DNA from: Rosa chinensis | Taxonomy: Eukaryota; Streptophyta; Magnoliopsida; Rosales; Rosaceae | Length of the DNA: 64,000 nt | Assembly (NCBI RefSeq): GCF_002994745.2 | Contig: NC_037094.1 | Location: 2,960,001-3,024,000 of the forward strand | Direction: 5' to 3' | In this document: piece after piece, positions 45,942-58,000 of the stretch | Layout: every line of letters starts with the position of its first letter | Numbering within the stretch: position 1 is the stretch's first letter | Program-made: the position numbers and the translations under genes | The notes under the pieces: generated by a model | Databases searched by the model: none | Seen by the model: only the letters and a program-made list of their open reading frames with translations | What the model was told of the DNA's origin: nothing

Positions 45942-47974
45942 GGGAAAAATTCACCAACGGTGTCTGGACACTTAGGGGACTTTCACAATGATACCTGAAC
46001 TTACAAAGTTATCAATGTGATACCTGGACTCATTTTTTCATATCAACGTCGTACCTACGACCAATTTCCGTCATGGAGCCGTTAAATTTTGCACGTGCAA
46101 TGCACGTGAGTCACTTAATGAAGACAAAAAACCGATTTACCCTCAAGAAAAATTCACCAATGGTGTCTGGACACTTAGGGGACATTCAGAATGATACCTG
46201 AACTTACAAAGTTATCAATGTGATACCTGGACTCATTTTTTCATATCAACGTTGTACCTACGACCAATTTCCGTCACGGAGCCGTTAAATTTTGCACGTG
46301 CGACGTACGTGAGTCACTTAATAAAGACAAAAAGACTGATTTACCCTCAAAAGGTTTTTTTTTCCTTTTCTTTTCTTTCTTTCTTTATTCTTCTTCTTCT
46401 TCTTTTTCGGTTTCTTTATTCTCTCCTTCTTTCCTTTCCAACACCACCGCTTTCGGAGAACCCACCATGGAATATGCAGGAAGAAAAATGGGGGAGAGCC
46501 ACAACAACCTCCACCACCGCGCAATGACGTCGTCCTCTGCTGCTTCTCGATTGGGTTTGGGTATAAGGACTGCTTCTTCCTCCATCGCCAGCGAAATTGC
46601 GGGGGTTCGAGGCCACATTCTAAAGGCCACCGACCGGAAGGACCGCCACAGCAAGGTCTACACCGCTAAAGGCCCCAGGGACCACCGCGTCCGGCTCGTC
46701 GCCCACACCGCCATTCAATTCTACGACGTGCAAGATCGGCTCGGATACGACCGGCCCAGCAAGGCCGTTGATTGCGTCATCAAGAAAGCCAAGGCCGCAA
46801 TCGACGAGCTGCCGCCGTGGAACCCGAACATCAATTTCTGTTCAGACAACATCTTCTCCGACGGTGTTGATATCCGCCCCGTAGGACACGCAGAACGCGA
46901 GCCTCCATTTCTCGATGGTGGAGACTCCGAGTTCTTTGTCTGCTAATCGCCGAGGCGCAATGGTGGGTAGCAGCGGAGTGGTGGAGCTGGTGAATCAGAA
47001 CAGCTCAAATTTTCTGCAAGTGAGGATGGTGTGGAGGCCGAAGTTGTTAATCTTTGGCTGCCTACAATTGCTTCTGATCGAAGTTTGGCTAAAGGCCGAA
47101 GTTGTCTGCTAGACCGATGAAGTTGCAGGTGAGGATGGTGTGGAGGTGGTGTTGCATGTCGGGAACGACGGAGAGGATGGCAGGGTGGGATTGGAGTTGT
47201 GATTTGAGAGTGGAAGGCTGGCAGGGTCTAAGTTTCTGATCAATGATATATAAAAGGGGGTCAGAGGAGAGAACGAGAGTGGTGGTGGCTAAGTCGTCGG
47301 TGGCAGGGATGAACTCAAAGTGAGAGGCGAAGCCTCAGTGCAATTTCAATTTGCTATAGGATTTGAAGTGGGGGGAACCATAAACATCTGCGGTGCATGA
47401 AGGTGGATTGAAACACAGCGGCGGTGTTTGATTGGCAATCGGCTGTGGGAATCGGACAAGCATGATGATTTGAATCTTGATGATTCAAATCAGGGGAAGA
47501 ATAAACCAAAAAAGAAGAAGAAGAAGAAAGAAAGAAAGAAATAAAAGGAAAAAACAAAAAAATTTGAGGGTAAATCGGTCTTTTTGTCTTCATTAAGTTA
47601 CTCACGTGCAAAATTTAACGGCTCCGTGACGGAAATTGGTCATAGGTACGATGTTGATACGAAAAAATGAGTCAAGGTATCACATTGATAGCTTTGTAAG
47701 TTCAGGTATCATTCTGAAAGTCCCCTAAGTGTCCAGACACCGTTGGTGAATTTTTTCCTAAAACAAACTGATGGCAGAATGTCTTTTTTGCCCTCATTTT
47801 TAGGCTCACGTAAGTCACACGTGCTTACAGCTGACGGAGACGTGACGGAAATTCGCCAGAGGTACAATTATAATACGAAAAGTAAAGTCTAGGTATCACA
47901 TTGACAACATTCATAGTTCAGGTATCATTCTGAAAGTCACCAAAGTGTCCAGACACCGTTGGTGAATTTTTCCC
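45942..47974 (+). mobile_element. Pack-MULE carrying a TCP gene fragment, TSD TTTAAATAA
   Basis: Ends GGGAAAAATTCACC and GGTGAATTTTTCCC are flanked by an exact 9-bp duplication (45933-45941, 47975-47983). The long inverted repeats are duplicated: two tandem copies of about 200 bp on the left (45942-46146, 46147-46350) and two on the right (about 47570-47758, 47759-47974), each with GTGTCTGGACACTTAGG and CCGTTAAATTTTGCACG elements. The 1.2-kb GC-richer interior contains a TCP-domain frame and no transposase. Confidence 0.92.
46467..46946 (+). CDS. CIN-class TCP transcription-factor fragment inside a Pack-MULE
   Basis: Open frame of 159 aa from ATG 46467. Residues about 56-115 are a TCP basic helix-loop-helix domain: [54 protein letters not shown]. 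The sequence is closest in memory to TCP3/TCP4/TCP10-type (JAW) proteins, which control leaf cell proliferation. Several normally invariant positions differ: KVCTAKG reads KVYTAKG, RDRRVRLSAH reads [10 protein letters not shown], and VDWLIKK reads VDCVIKK. The protein ends about 40 residues after the domain, whereas CIN-TCPs are usually 300-430 aa. No miR319 target region is retained. It may be expressed as a truncated TCP or may be a pseudogene drifting under no selection. Confidence 0.8.
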   Translation: MEYAGRKMGESHNNLHHRAMTSSSAASRLGLGIRTASSSIASEIAGVRGHILKATDRKDRHSKVYTAKGPRDHRVRLVAHTAIQFYDVQDRLGYDRPSKAVDCVIKKAKAAIDELPPWNPNINFCSDNIFSDGVDIRPVGHAEREPPFLDGGDSEFFVC

Positions 47975-48019
47975 TTTAAATAAATTAGAATAATTTAAAA
48001 TGGACATGGGAGAGACTAA

Positions 48020-48336
48020 TGACACGTTTACTTACTTGGAATGGAAAATAATCATGAATCGGAGACAAGTGGAATGAGAGAAGAAAGGAATCGGTATTGA
48101 TTCGGGAGGAATGATTCCTAAACCCATCTCCTCCCTTCGTAATCGAATTCCTGAGTATTCAGGAATCGATTCCTGATAAGGAGGTGAGACCTACATCCAT
48201 TCTGATTCCTTCATGTGTTAGTAAATGCAGAAATTCTTTTACCCGGAATCATTCTGATTCCTTTATATGTTAGTAAACGCAGGAATATTTTTACCCCGTA
48301 ATCATTCCCTTTCCTTCCAAGTAAGTAAACGTGCCC
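48020..48336. mobile_element. Tourist-like MITE, 317 bp, TSD TAA
   Basis: Ends TGACACGTTTACTTACTTGG and, read inward from the right, GGGCACGTTTACTTACTTGG are flanked by TAA on both sides (48017-48019, 48337-48339). The core repeats GATTCCT and GGAATCA motifs. Non-coding. Confidence 0.75.
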
Positions 48337-48339
48337 TAA

Positions 48340-49142
48340 AACCTTATGAATTATTGTAAATGATTCCGATACTAGATACATTAATGATCTGCAGTCCTCA
48401 TTATCTTAACTGATGCCCTAATGATGATGAACAATGCCTGCCCTAACTAGCTGTTACAGAGTACTTTTTTCTCCGACTCACAGACACAGCACTGTGGCAC
48501 AGGCCACAGGCTGCTCAAAGCAGAAATTACTAGCCCTAGTTTTCTCAGAGAAAGTCCATGGTCATAATAAATCGAAATCCCACCTTTTAAGCTCGAAGGA
48601 AGTTTCCACTTCCAGCTAGCCAAAGAGCTATGAGAGACAACAGGTATTAAAGTGCTATAGAAATATATAGATGCCGTGGACTGTGGTAGACTAGTAAGCC
48701 AAAGTCTGAGTCTGAGAGACCATGTTCCTTGCCAGAGTGACAACCTAGCTAACCTTTGCGTTTTTTCTTTCCAATATTCATTAATTCATTACTCACATTT
48801 AGTCATGGATGAACTCTTTTAGTGGCTCAAAGAACTAAGGCAGTGAAAGCTAGCTTAGGTTTTACATTAAGCAACAAATGGATCATGAGGAGCCTCAAAT
48901 TCTAGAACACAATAACTTTAAGAGTTTTCTCAATATGCGATCAATATGATTTAAACATGAACAAAAAAATTTCAAAAACACCAAGGGGAGAGAAAAAAAA
49001 AATTAAAAACCTAAAAGAAAAAAACTGCGATTTTAAGAAAAAAAGTGACGTAACTTTTTTAATTTTTACTTGCAATTTTGAAGCCATAAATTTGCTTAAT
49101 TAAGTTATAACGTGCGTAATGATAAGTATCTATAAAAAAACG
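48340..49142. other. Intergenic DNA
   Basis: No gene recognised; A-runs lie at about 48990-49040. The 98-codon minus-strand frame at 48447-48743 has no domain and is not called. Confidence 0.4.
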
Positions 49143-50515
49143 GATAATTCTTAAGTTCACCCCTTGGGTGAATGAGCATATTCACTATTTTTTTTTAGGG
49201 CAACGGAAGACTAATCCATTGATCGAAATCATGACGACCTTACTCGGTCAAGCATGAAGGGTACAAGCACCCCTCATATTACAATGCAAGCTCAGTAGAG
49301 TACTAAAATCCATAACAGAAACTCCAAAAAAGACTAAAATCCTAAAGGAACTGCTGAAAATAAAATACAGAATTGAAAAAACTCCCTAACCCTACACTGT
49401 CCTAAAATGGAACCACTGGTCTGAACATTTTGACGCCTAAGACCCAATTGGTGTACGTCGCAACACTCAACACAGCCACAACAACATTCGAGTAAACAGC
49501 ACAGGATAAAGAGCAGGATAGGCCACTTCCCAGAAATCCCAAAACCATGCCCGACCCAAGTGTTGGAGGAAAGGGGAACTGAACCAAATAGGCCCAGTTC
49601 ACCAGCCTACACCTGCAGCCCAAATCGGTTGAGGCCCAACAGCCCACTACCCAAACCCTTCGCCTCCCACCCCCAGATCAACCAGTTCTGGCCTTGCAGA
49701 AGATGTGGCCTCCGCCCATCACCGCTCCGGTGGCCGTCCACGGTTTTCCCCCATCAAGAAAGCCAGAAAAAAAAACCCCTTGGATCTAACTTGAGACCAC
49801 CTGCAATCGAAAGAAGAAGACAAGATCCTACGCACGAAGCCTCCGGTGAAGCCCCGACAAGCTCTTCACGCCTCCACAGAAACCAGACCGGCGCTACTCA
49901 CGCCCCCTGCAATTCGATGCCCTCCGATCAACGTCACAAAGCACCACCAAGCGTCACCCGTGCCTTCAAGCCTAGCACTGGATCGAAATCCCTGCCGCTG
50001 TTCACGTACCCGAAGAGAACGACGCCGTAAGACGTCCTCTGGCAGGCAGGATCAAATTGACGCCGCCGCCCTGCTGCACGAAACCCTAAGGCTCAGTATA
50101 TTGAGCTCCGAAATTTCGGGTAATTGAAAGTTTGTGTTCTGGCATATTCACCCCTTTTTTAAATTAACGTATAATGACTATATAATTTTCTAATCTAACA
50201 ATTTATGTTGTATAACGTAATACAAAAATTAGCTCTGTAAAAAATCAATCAAATTGAAGATTTTTTAGTTATTCATTTTTATGAAATGCATGAACGTTTT
50301 ATCATAATAGTAGTGAGTAATGTTAGAACCATCCATTTGTTTGATTCAATTAGATAATTAAACGATTTCAGATTCAATTGATTTTTTACATAAATGATCT
50401 TTAAGGGCTAATTTAAGATATGCACAGTTGAATTATAAATTTGTTAAGTAAAAATAGTTAATCAACAATAAGGGTGGATAAGCGCGGTCACCCTAGAGGT
50501 GTACCTAAGAATTGT
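49143..50515. mobile_element. Second MITE copy, split by a retroposon
   Basis: The left part 49143-49185 (GATAATTCTTAAGTTCACCC) and right part 50142-50515 (ending GTACCTAAGAATTGT) together match the MITE at 18022-18425 over their length. A minus-strand retroposon lies between, with the GCATATTCAC target duplicated. Confidence 0.8.
49186..50141 (-). mobile_element. GC-rich retroposon inside the MITE, TSD GCATATTCAC
   Basis: The 10-bp duplication (49176-49185, 50142-50151) and a poly-A tail on the minus strand (T-run 49188-49196) bound 956 bp. The 5' half (high coordinates) is GC-rich, non-coding by homology, with overlapping frames on plus (49560-50127). It has no RT. The 3' end GATTAGTCTTCCGTTGCCC precedes the A-run, in the same style as 14434-15275. 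Confidence 0.82.
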
Positions 50516-51463
50516 CTTAAAAACACATGCATGTTGTACGCCATTACCGGCAAGACTCAAAAGCTACAGAATTTCTAAGTTCATCATTTGAAGAACCCTC
50601 AAGCTTTTTATATAACTGTTGCATATAAAGGATGGCTTTGCTCTACATCACCAGCAAATAATCAATCACCAGCTAACTGGAGACTTATCTACCAGTTCCA
50701 ATAACTTTCCAACAGATGGAAAACAAAGACAAGGTTAACAAAACTTCCCTATCTCATAATCTTTTGGAGTGGGGACGTCTTAAAAAACAATTTATACACT
50801 AACCAATAATCAAACTGGACAAAAGCATGTGCGATTTAGACAGGAGGATTGCGGGTTTGCTATATATCAAACCTAAAAACTAAAAACTTGAATATTAAGT
50901 AAATCATGTGGTGATGGAGATCGTAGGGGTTTCACAAGCACAAAGACAGCACAGCGCGCGGTGACTTAATTGGTCCCGTTGAGACCTCAGGGACCATAGC
51001 TTATCTCCCTCTTTCTTCTCGATGTCACAGAATTCTTATGTATTCGTTGGGTCGAGCTGAGCTTTCGAATTGTTCTGTTCATTATCACGAAATGAAATAT
51101 ATATATATATATATATATATATGGCCAACAGACTTTAAAATCATCTTTCACTGATGAAATGCAGCTAGCATATACTTGCTTGTGGGCATAATTAATTCCA
51201 TTACTCATTCCATAACTCATCGAAGAATAAAAATCAAACTTATGTATCATAATAATTGTATGCATTAATATACACTTTTAGTGTGTGTGGCTGTGTGCTT
51301 TAAATTTTGGGTTTTTGTCTATTTATCCAATTTCTAAGGATTTTTTTTCCCACTTACTCTATTAAATTTTTTTTTAATTATCTCTTATTCAAAACACTCT
51401 AAGGAGCTCTTCTCAAATACCCCATTAAGATTTTTATTTTATTTTATTTATTTTTAATACCAT
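50516..51463. other. AT-rich intergenic DNA with (TA)n
   Basis: A (TA)n microsatellite lies at about 51097-51121. No gene recognised. Confidence 0.4.
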
Positions 51464-51474
51464 TTTACTCTCAC

Positions 51475-52417
51475 ATTTTTTTTTAGAAAATAAACCATCT
51501 ATTAATAACGTTACAGGTTACATATCATCGGATCCAACAAGAGGAACAAACATGAGCTATTAACCTATAACTAGACCTATGTATAACGATACAACCCCAC
51601 CACCAGCATTTAGATGAACTGTTTTCACTCGTTCGGACACCGCGTCCCAAAACAACCAGACCACGTGTAAGGGTGATTCACCATCACGCTGATAACCAGA
51701 AAGCATCGACAAACGCCTAGAAACACCAAACCAACCAAGACACCAAACAAAGACAACGACACTACTTAGCAACACCCAAACCCTCGCTCACAAGAGGAGG
51801 GACTAATTTAAACAGTACAACCAAAAATCAAACAAGGAAAAACTAAGCAAACCGAAAGCAAAAGGCCACCAGAGAGACCTAAGAACAAAAGCCCAAAAGG
51901 GTCACGAAAGAGATCACTCAGGCCCATCTTCTTGGTTTGGACCAGCCCACCACTCCTCCTAGACCCATCGTGCACCATAGTCCTGCCACGTTCCGGCCAA
52001 CCACATCGCTGTGTCGCCACGATCTGCACCGCTGCACCGTCTCCTCGATCCAAATTGCCGAGCCACGCTGGCGTAACCTGCATCACCACGGAAACACCAT
52101 CCCCGAGCCAGGCCTCTCAATCCCCTTCTCCGTTGAGCAAGACCCATGGCACCGTCGATCAAAGAAGCTATCTGCAGGGATCAGTAAATCAACCTATGCC
52201 GCACGACCATCGCCCTCGCCACCATCCCAGCCAAACCATCTGACGAACCGGAGAGAATCCCTTAGACGAAATCCTTGGGCAGTAGATATCCCGTCCGGCA
52301 ACAACCCCAAGACGACGGCGAGGCCGAACAAGAACAAATTGCAAGGGGAAAGACCGGCCTAGGGTTTCTCAGAGAGAGAGAAAACGTCGGGTTCCAACTA
52401 GGGCCAATATGATCTTA
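51475..52417 (-). mobile_element. GC-rich retroposon, TSD TTTACTCTCAC
   Basis: The 11-bp duplication (51464-51474, 52418-52428) and a poly-A tail on the minus strand (T-run about 51476-51484) bound 943 bp. The 5' half is GC-rich, and overlapping frames on plus (51932-52362) are shadows of it. No reverse transcriptase is encoded. Confidence 0.83.
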
Positions 52418-52428
52418 TTTACTCTCAC

Positions 52429-53600
52429 CCCTCTGTTACTTAGAGAGAGAGAGAAAAAAAAATGGAAGAGAGAAAAACCATATGAGACTTCGCCGGAGCC
52501 CAATCACCGGCTGCCTGATTCCGGCCAACTTTCTCCGAATGCCGGTCACCGGCCGCTACCCACCAGACTTTTCTGAAAACCTCACCGAAAATGTTTATTG
52601 CCCCCAACAGACATCTATTGCCCCGCAATAGAAGGGCAATAGACGTCCATTGCCCCCCAATAAACATCTATTACCTCCCAATAGAACTTTCGGTAGCCGG
52701 AATTGGAACTAATCTTCCTAAAATTAGACAAATAAAACTTTGATTAAAGGAAAAAAAAAAATTATATAAATTTAAAAACGTCTATTGCCCTCCAATAGAC
52801 TTCTATTTCCCGCCAATATACATTCAAAAAAAAAATTTATTTCCTTCTGATTTCTGCACCCATGTCCTCTTCTCCTTTTCCGGTTGCAGTTGAACTCAAA
52901 CCCGGTAGTCGGAGTCGAACTTAGACCAGCAAGGCTTAGAAGGCCGGGATTTCTTCGAGGCCGTGGAGCATGGATCAACGGCAAATGGGATTGGACGGCG
53001 AAGAGTAGGGCCCATGACTTCCGGCCTTGCATCGAGATCCGAGTTCTCTACCGGCGAGGTAGCTCCAATCGGAGCTTCTTCGTAGTCTTTAGGCAAGCCC
53101 GCTGTTAATGTTTAAGATTGAGCTGTAGCCCAAGTCTTTGTTAATACTGATCCGATGGGCGGACCGCTACTTGTAGTATTTTCAGAGCTTCCGCTACCTA
53201 TCAAGTGAAATACAAAGTGGCGTCAGAGGGAGACCGGGTTGAGCGGTCTTCTATTCTCCGAGGCCTAAGTTAGTCAATGTATTTATGTTGACAGAATAGC
53301 TGTAGGTAAGTAGTGAGTGCATAATTAATGAGGAGAGATAAGAAACCTTTTATAGGTGGGGAAGAGGCTGAGCTCTTCCATGTTTTCGATATGGGACTGA
53401 TGTGCTTCAGTTCCCAGCTTCTGGAGCTTCTGATGCTAACTTGGCGCTGCGCGTCAGCGGTGATCTGGGGGTGAGCCAGGGCTCAGGCTGTAGCCTGTTT
53501 GGCTGTGTTTCTGTAGATCACACAATTGGTGGTAGTTGGTACCGTTGGCTGTATCATGAGCGTGGCTCATTATAGATAATTATGCTTGCAAATGCTTATG
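52429..53600. other. Unclassified sequence, locally GC-rich
   Basis: It contains a GA run (52443-52456), a CCGG-rich segment (52485-52565), the TCTATTGCC repeat cluster and a second CCGG-rich segment (52860-53100). It could be decayed retroposon or gypsy LTR sequence. No gene can be supported. Confidence 0.35.
52588..52818. repeat. Cluster of short TCTATTGCC/CAATAGA palindromic repeats
   Basis: At least five imperfect units of the form TCTATTGCCCNCCAATAGA occur at about 52590-52690 and 52780-52818, spaced 20-30 bp apart. Each can form a small hairpin. The spacing is irregular and the units are diverged, unlike a CRISPR array. Confidence 0.6.
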
Positions 53601-53608
53601 TAAGTACA

Positions 53609-53815
53609 CCCGCAGAGAGAGAGAGAGAGAAGAAGAAGAAGAAGAAGTCGACGTCGGCGCCGGTAGAGAAAGACAACAAGAAGTTGCCGGTAGAGAGAGA
53701 GAGAGAACGATGTTGGAGTGAAGAGAGAGAAAGAGCGCCGCCAGTGAAGTGAGAGAGAGAGAGAGCGCTGCTGGAGTGAAGAGAGAGAGTGTTGCTGGAG
53801 TGAAGAGAGAGAGAA
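53609..53815. repeat. Purine-rich imperfect tandem repeat
   Basis: (GA)n and (GAA)n tracts alternate with repeats of GCTGGAGTGAAGAGAGAG (about 53712, 53766, 53794). Long minus-strand Ser/Leu frames here are composition artefacts. Confidence 0.7.
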
Positions 53816-53859
53816 TGCATCGTGCGGTTGGAGAGAGGAGTTGAGTGGCAATGCTATAG

Positions 53860-54444
53860 TTTGTTAATTAAGTTGAGGGTAAAGTTGTCATTTTACTTTA
53901 AATAGGATTAGTGGGAATAAAAATCTGTTGTTAGGGTAAGTGAGATAACTTTGACTTATTTTGAGGCTTTTGGTCAAGGACCCTTAAATCTTAGATTCAA
54001 TTCCATATATATTGTTTATTAAAATAAATTTGAAGAAAAATAAAATAAATGACAAATAATATAGTTATTGTTGGGCCAATGATATAGTTATTGTTGGGCC
54101 AATGACATATGTATAGGCCTCAATTAACTCCGGCATCTCCATGAACTCTTTAGATGAGTTGGTCATATTGTTTATAGCCCATGCCTAGCCAATATGAGCA
54201 CTATATGCTTAGCCCATTTATAATTGACCAGTGACCACCCTATTCTAGTGCTTCTTAACAATAACAATAACAAATAAATAAATCTTGCATAATCCCAGAG
54301 TGGTAGTTCCCACTTCTTCGGGTTTGAAGGTGGATCTTGTGACCTACAACGATGGTCTCCATTCTCCAAAGAACTTATCTTGTATTCGGACGCGGCAGTC
54401 TTTATTCTAGTGTTAATTTATATCTATATCTATATCTATATTTA
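53860..54444. other. AT-rich intergenic DNA
   Basis: A 26-bp direct duplication (ATAGTTATTGTTGGGCCAATG units) lies at about 54058-54107, and TATATC repeats at about 54420-54444. No gene recognised. Confidence 0.45.
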
Positions 54445-54764
54445 TCTATATATATGCTACTATTAAAAGAAGAGTATTTGTTAGCCAAAATTAAAAATTT
54501 TAACATATTTAACCCTAAAAAATTAAAAAACTTTGAGAATAAATTAAATTATAAGGATAAATAAGACAATTATAAAATACATTTTTATTAAGAAAATTAA
54601 AAAGAAATGATTCCATAACTCTACTTTTCTCTCCCATTATTTTCTTTCCGTAATAACTACCACTGAATCTATTTTTTATGCAATAACTACCAACTTTTCT
54701 ATTTAATTTTTTTTAACAACGGAATTTTTTTCGTACACTCGCAGAGCATGTGATTACAGACTAG
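54445..54764 (+). mobile_element. Short Helitron-like element
   Basis: It begins TCTATATATATGCTACTATT after an A and ends GCATGTGATTACAGACTAG before a T. A 5' TC, a 3' CTAG, insertion between A and T, and a small hairpin near the 3' end (GCAGAGCATGTG region) are the Helitron hallmarks. It has no RepHel protein, so it is non-autonomous. A related 3' end occurs at about 63750-63781. Confidence 0.55.
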
Positions 54765-55026
54765 TTTATTATTAAGAGAAGAGGCTTTGTTAGTCAAAAT
54801 CTAAAATTTTGACAAAATTGTCCGTAGAAGATTAATAAACTTTGATAATTAATTAAATCATAAGGATAATTAAAACATTTACAAAATATATTTTTATTAT
54901 TGAGATATGTTATTTGATTTCTATAATCGAGATATGTACCTAAGTAAGAGATACAAATTTATGGATTAGATTTCTTCTATTATAGGTATACCATAAGTAA
55001 GAGATATATGTTTACGGATCAATGTT

Positions 55027-58000
55027 TTTTTTTTAAAACAGGATATTGATTGCGTTAGATTCAATAGCCATAATAGGCTAGAGTCTGCCATGTACTTGAA
55101 TAGGATACGGACAAATCCCGAACTCTATCAAGCAAATGCAAAATCATTACAAGTCTATTTTGAGCTCTCTATAAAGCGAGCTTATAAAACAAAGAACTAC
55201 TCTGTATCTCCTAGGGCAAAATCATAAACTAGCCTCCCATTAGCCAGGCACGCAATTGTGGTACCAACAGAAAGCCACTTCCCAGCAAATAAATAGGAGC
55301 AACTCCTCATCCATAAGCCGCTTGACAACCAACATTATTCCAAATAATTACCAACTCCTGTAAAAGTCATGGTCCGAAACGATTGGTCCTAGACCATAAG
55401 TCAACCTGAAATCCCAAGAAGGTCCACATCTTAGGCCAGCCCCACTTTCATCACTAAGTGCCAAAAGAGGAAGGCAAGACACCCTCTCTACTGGCCCACA
55501 AAATTGGGCTCAACAACCCAAATTTGAGCCTAGGCCCCACTACAAGAAATCAGGTAATAAGTGAAGAAAGTATTTGCGAGGACCGATAATTCCTCGCCTA
55601 AAATTACAATTCGCAAGGAATACATGGTTGTCGCTTAGTTAAAAAATTGTGAGGAAAAATTCCTCACAAATTCTCATAGTTTACCAGGAAGTTTATAATT
55701 CCTCACAAAATCCTGGCAAATAATTTTGAAATTTGTCCCAATCTATTGGGCGGGACAAGATGGCGCTACCCCAAATTTATCTCACTCTCTACACCTATTC
55801 TCTCTATTGACTCGTCCCTCCGTCTCTCTCAATTTAAGGGCACTCTCTGATTCAAGGGGACTCGGTACAGCATTCTCAAAAAAAAAAAAAAAAGGGACTC
55901 GGTTCAGACTTCTCAATTTACCGTAGCTCTCTCTCTCTCTCTCTTTCTCTCTCTCGATGTAGACGTCCTTTTGCCTTACTTGTGGCAAGGCTCCGACATC
56001 GTTCTGGTTCCTCTAAATCCTTATTTGCTTCGCACTAGTTGGATCTCAAGATACTTTGCATTGTTTTCTGATCTATGGTAATATCATCGATTGTGTTGAT
56101 TTTTGATTGTAATTTGGTTTTGTGCGAATTTGATTCAATTTGGGTGGATTTAGTTTGGGTCTGTATAGGACTCAAGATCTAATTTTGATTCGGTTTTCTT
56201 TCTAGATTTTCAGGGTTTGTGACTACACTGTTTCTATGGCGTCGAAGCCCATCTTGATTACCCGTTTTGCGGCGAAAGGTCGACCAGATCTCTTTCCTCT
56301 CCATCAACTCCTCCTCCTTCGCTCCGGTTCGCTCTCTCTCTCTCTCTCCCGTTCCATTTCGTTCTGGTTCTCCATTAATTTTGTGAATTGCTACAGGGGT
56401 TTGAACGGTTTAAATTAATGTTGATGTTTAGGTTGATAATTGCACAATGTTAGTCTTAGTTTAGCAAGATTGATACCCACATATACTGAAAGTATCAGAT
56501 TTTAATTAAGGTTGTGAAGATATTGGACATTGCTATTAAGTGTGTTGAATATTGGCTTGTTTTGAATTCAATCAATTTATTGTGGTTTGTGGTTTTGAAT
56601 TTGCAGGATAATTTTGTAGGAATAAAACTACTATTTTGTGGTAGCGGCATTTCATTTTGATTTAAGACCTGTTGTCCGTGGTAGGAATAAAGCTACAATT
56701 TTTTTGGAGAAAATCATTCTTCAGAGTTCAGAACAAATATTGCAAGAGGTAGTTTTCTTGTGGGATAAAGTTTGCATTGTTATGCTTTGTGGGTATCAGA
56801 TTTCTCTGAAATATTGGATCTGAAATATGGAGGGTTATGCCAATATAGATGGACATGAATCCTGATAGAGCTTGTTAATGCTTTGCTTTTGTTAAACTGT
56901 TTCCTTTTCTTTTGTTTGGTTTGTTAAATAAAGTTTGGTCTTCATTTTAGTTACAGAAATGTGGTTTATTTGCAAACAAGGTTGATTACCCTGTGAGTAC
57001 AACTATTTACTTCTGGCTGCCAACTAGGAATGTTTCAAGCCTTCATCGCATACCGTGTGCAGAAACATGACATTTCTACCTTGGAGAACCTCTAATGGTA
57101 CGCTCTAATTATGGCTTATAACTGAAATATATATTGTGTGTGTGTGTGTGGATGAGACTTGAGTTAATTGGTTCCCTCTTGCTGATTTTTTTCTCAGCCA
57201 TAGTGTTTGATTTTTCTTTTGACTTTGTATTAGCTTTTTTGCTCATTTATTTATTTATTTCTTGCTTTGTGACTCTTTGCAACACTTCGGAACTATAAAT
57301 GTCTTGTAATGTCCTTAGAGAGTTAGGTGTATGTCAAAGCGAATGGTGATTTATTCTAAAATGTTTCAAAATCAATATGCCACGGCTAGTATCTATATGC
57401 AATGGTCATGTTAATTATCTTTGCTATTTCAATTGGATGTTCCTTTATGTAGTTTGGTGCAAGATAACTCTATTCATTCATCTGGAAATTTACTTAGATT
57501 TAATGTTACGTGGTTGAGCATATATATATAGGGCATGCACATGTTAAGACCAGATACAAAGCTGCTTTATAAGTTGAAGCTTTTGTTGGTTCTCTTGCAA
57601 GGGAAACAAGAGTTAAGTAGGTGAATAAAAAGAAAAGAGAGAAAACAGAGCATGTTTCTAAATTGATTAGTAGACTATGAGTTTACAATGTATTATTAAA
57701 TTGTGTGGAAAGAAATGGGTTGTCTACTATTGCTTCAAGTAAGTCCAGATTATACTTTTGATTTGTAGGGCATGCATACCTTTGTGTTGCTTTTGATATT
57801 TATTTTGCTGCTAGTTGTGTGATTATGTTGGTGGCAAGACTCATACTATGCATTAGAGTCATTAAGCTTTATTGGTTATGTAGCTAATGTTCCATTCCAC
57901 GCTCAGATGCAATACAAGCTCCTCAATGTGCTGCTTTCATTTATGCTGAATAGGATTTATTGTTCAAGCTAATATCATCCATAAAGTACCTACTTTTTGA

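Noticed and set aside
49560..50127. 156- and 93-codon plus-strand frames
   Set aside because: Antisense to a TSD-bounded retroposon; composition-driven, no domain.
52588..52818. CRISPR-like array
   Set aside because: Repeats are diverged and irregularly spaced with no unique spacers of constant length, in a plant nuclear genome.
53570..53851. Minus-strand frames of 74 and 93 codons
   Set aside because: Translation of (GA)n-type repeats; Ser/Leu runs only.
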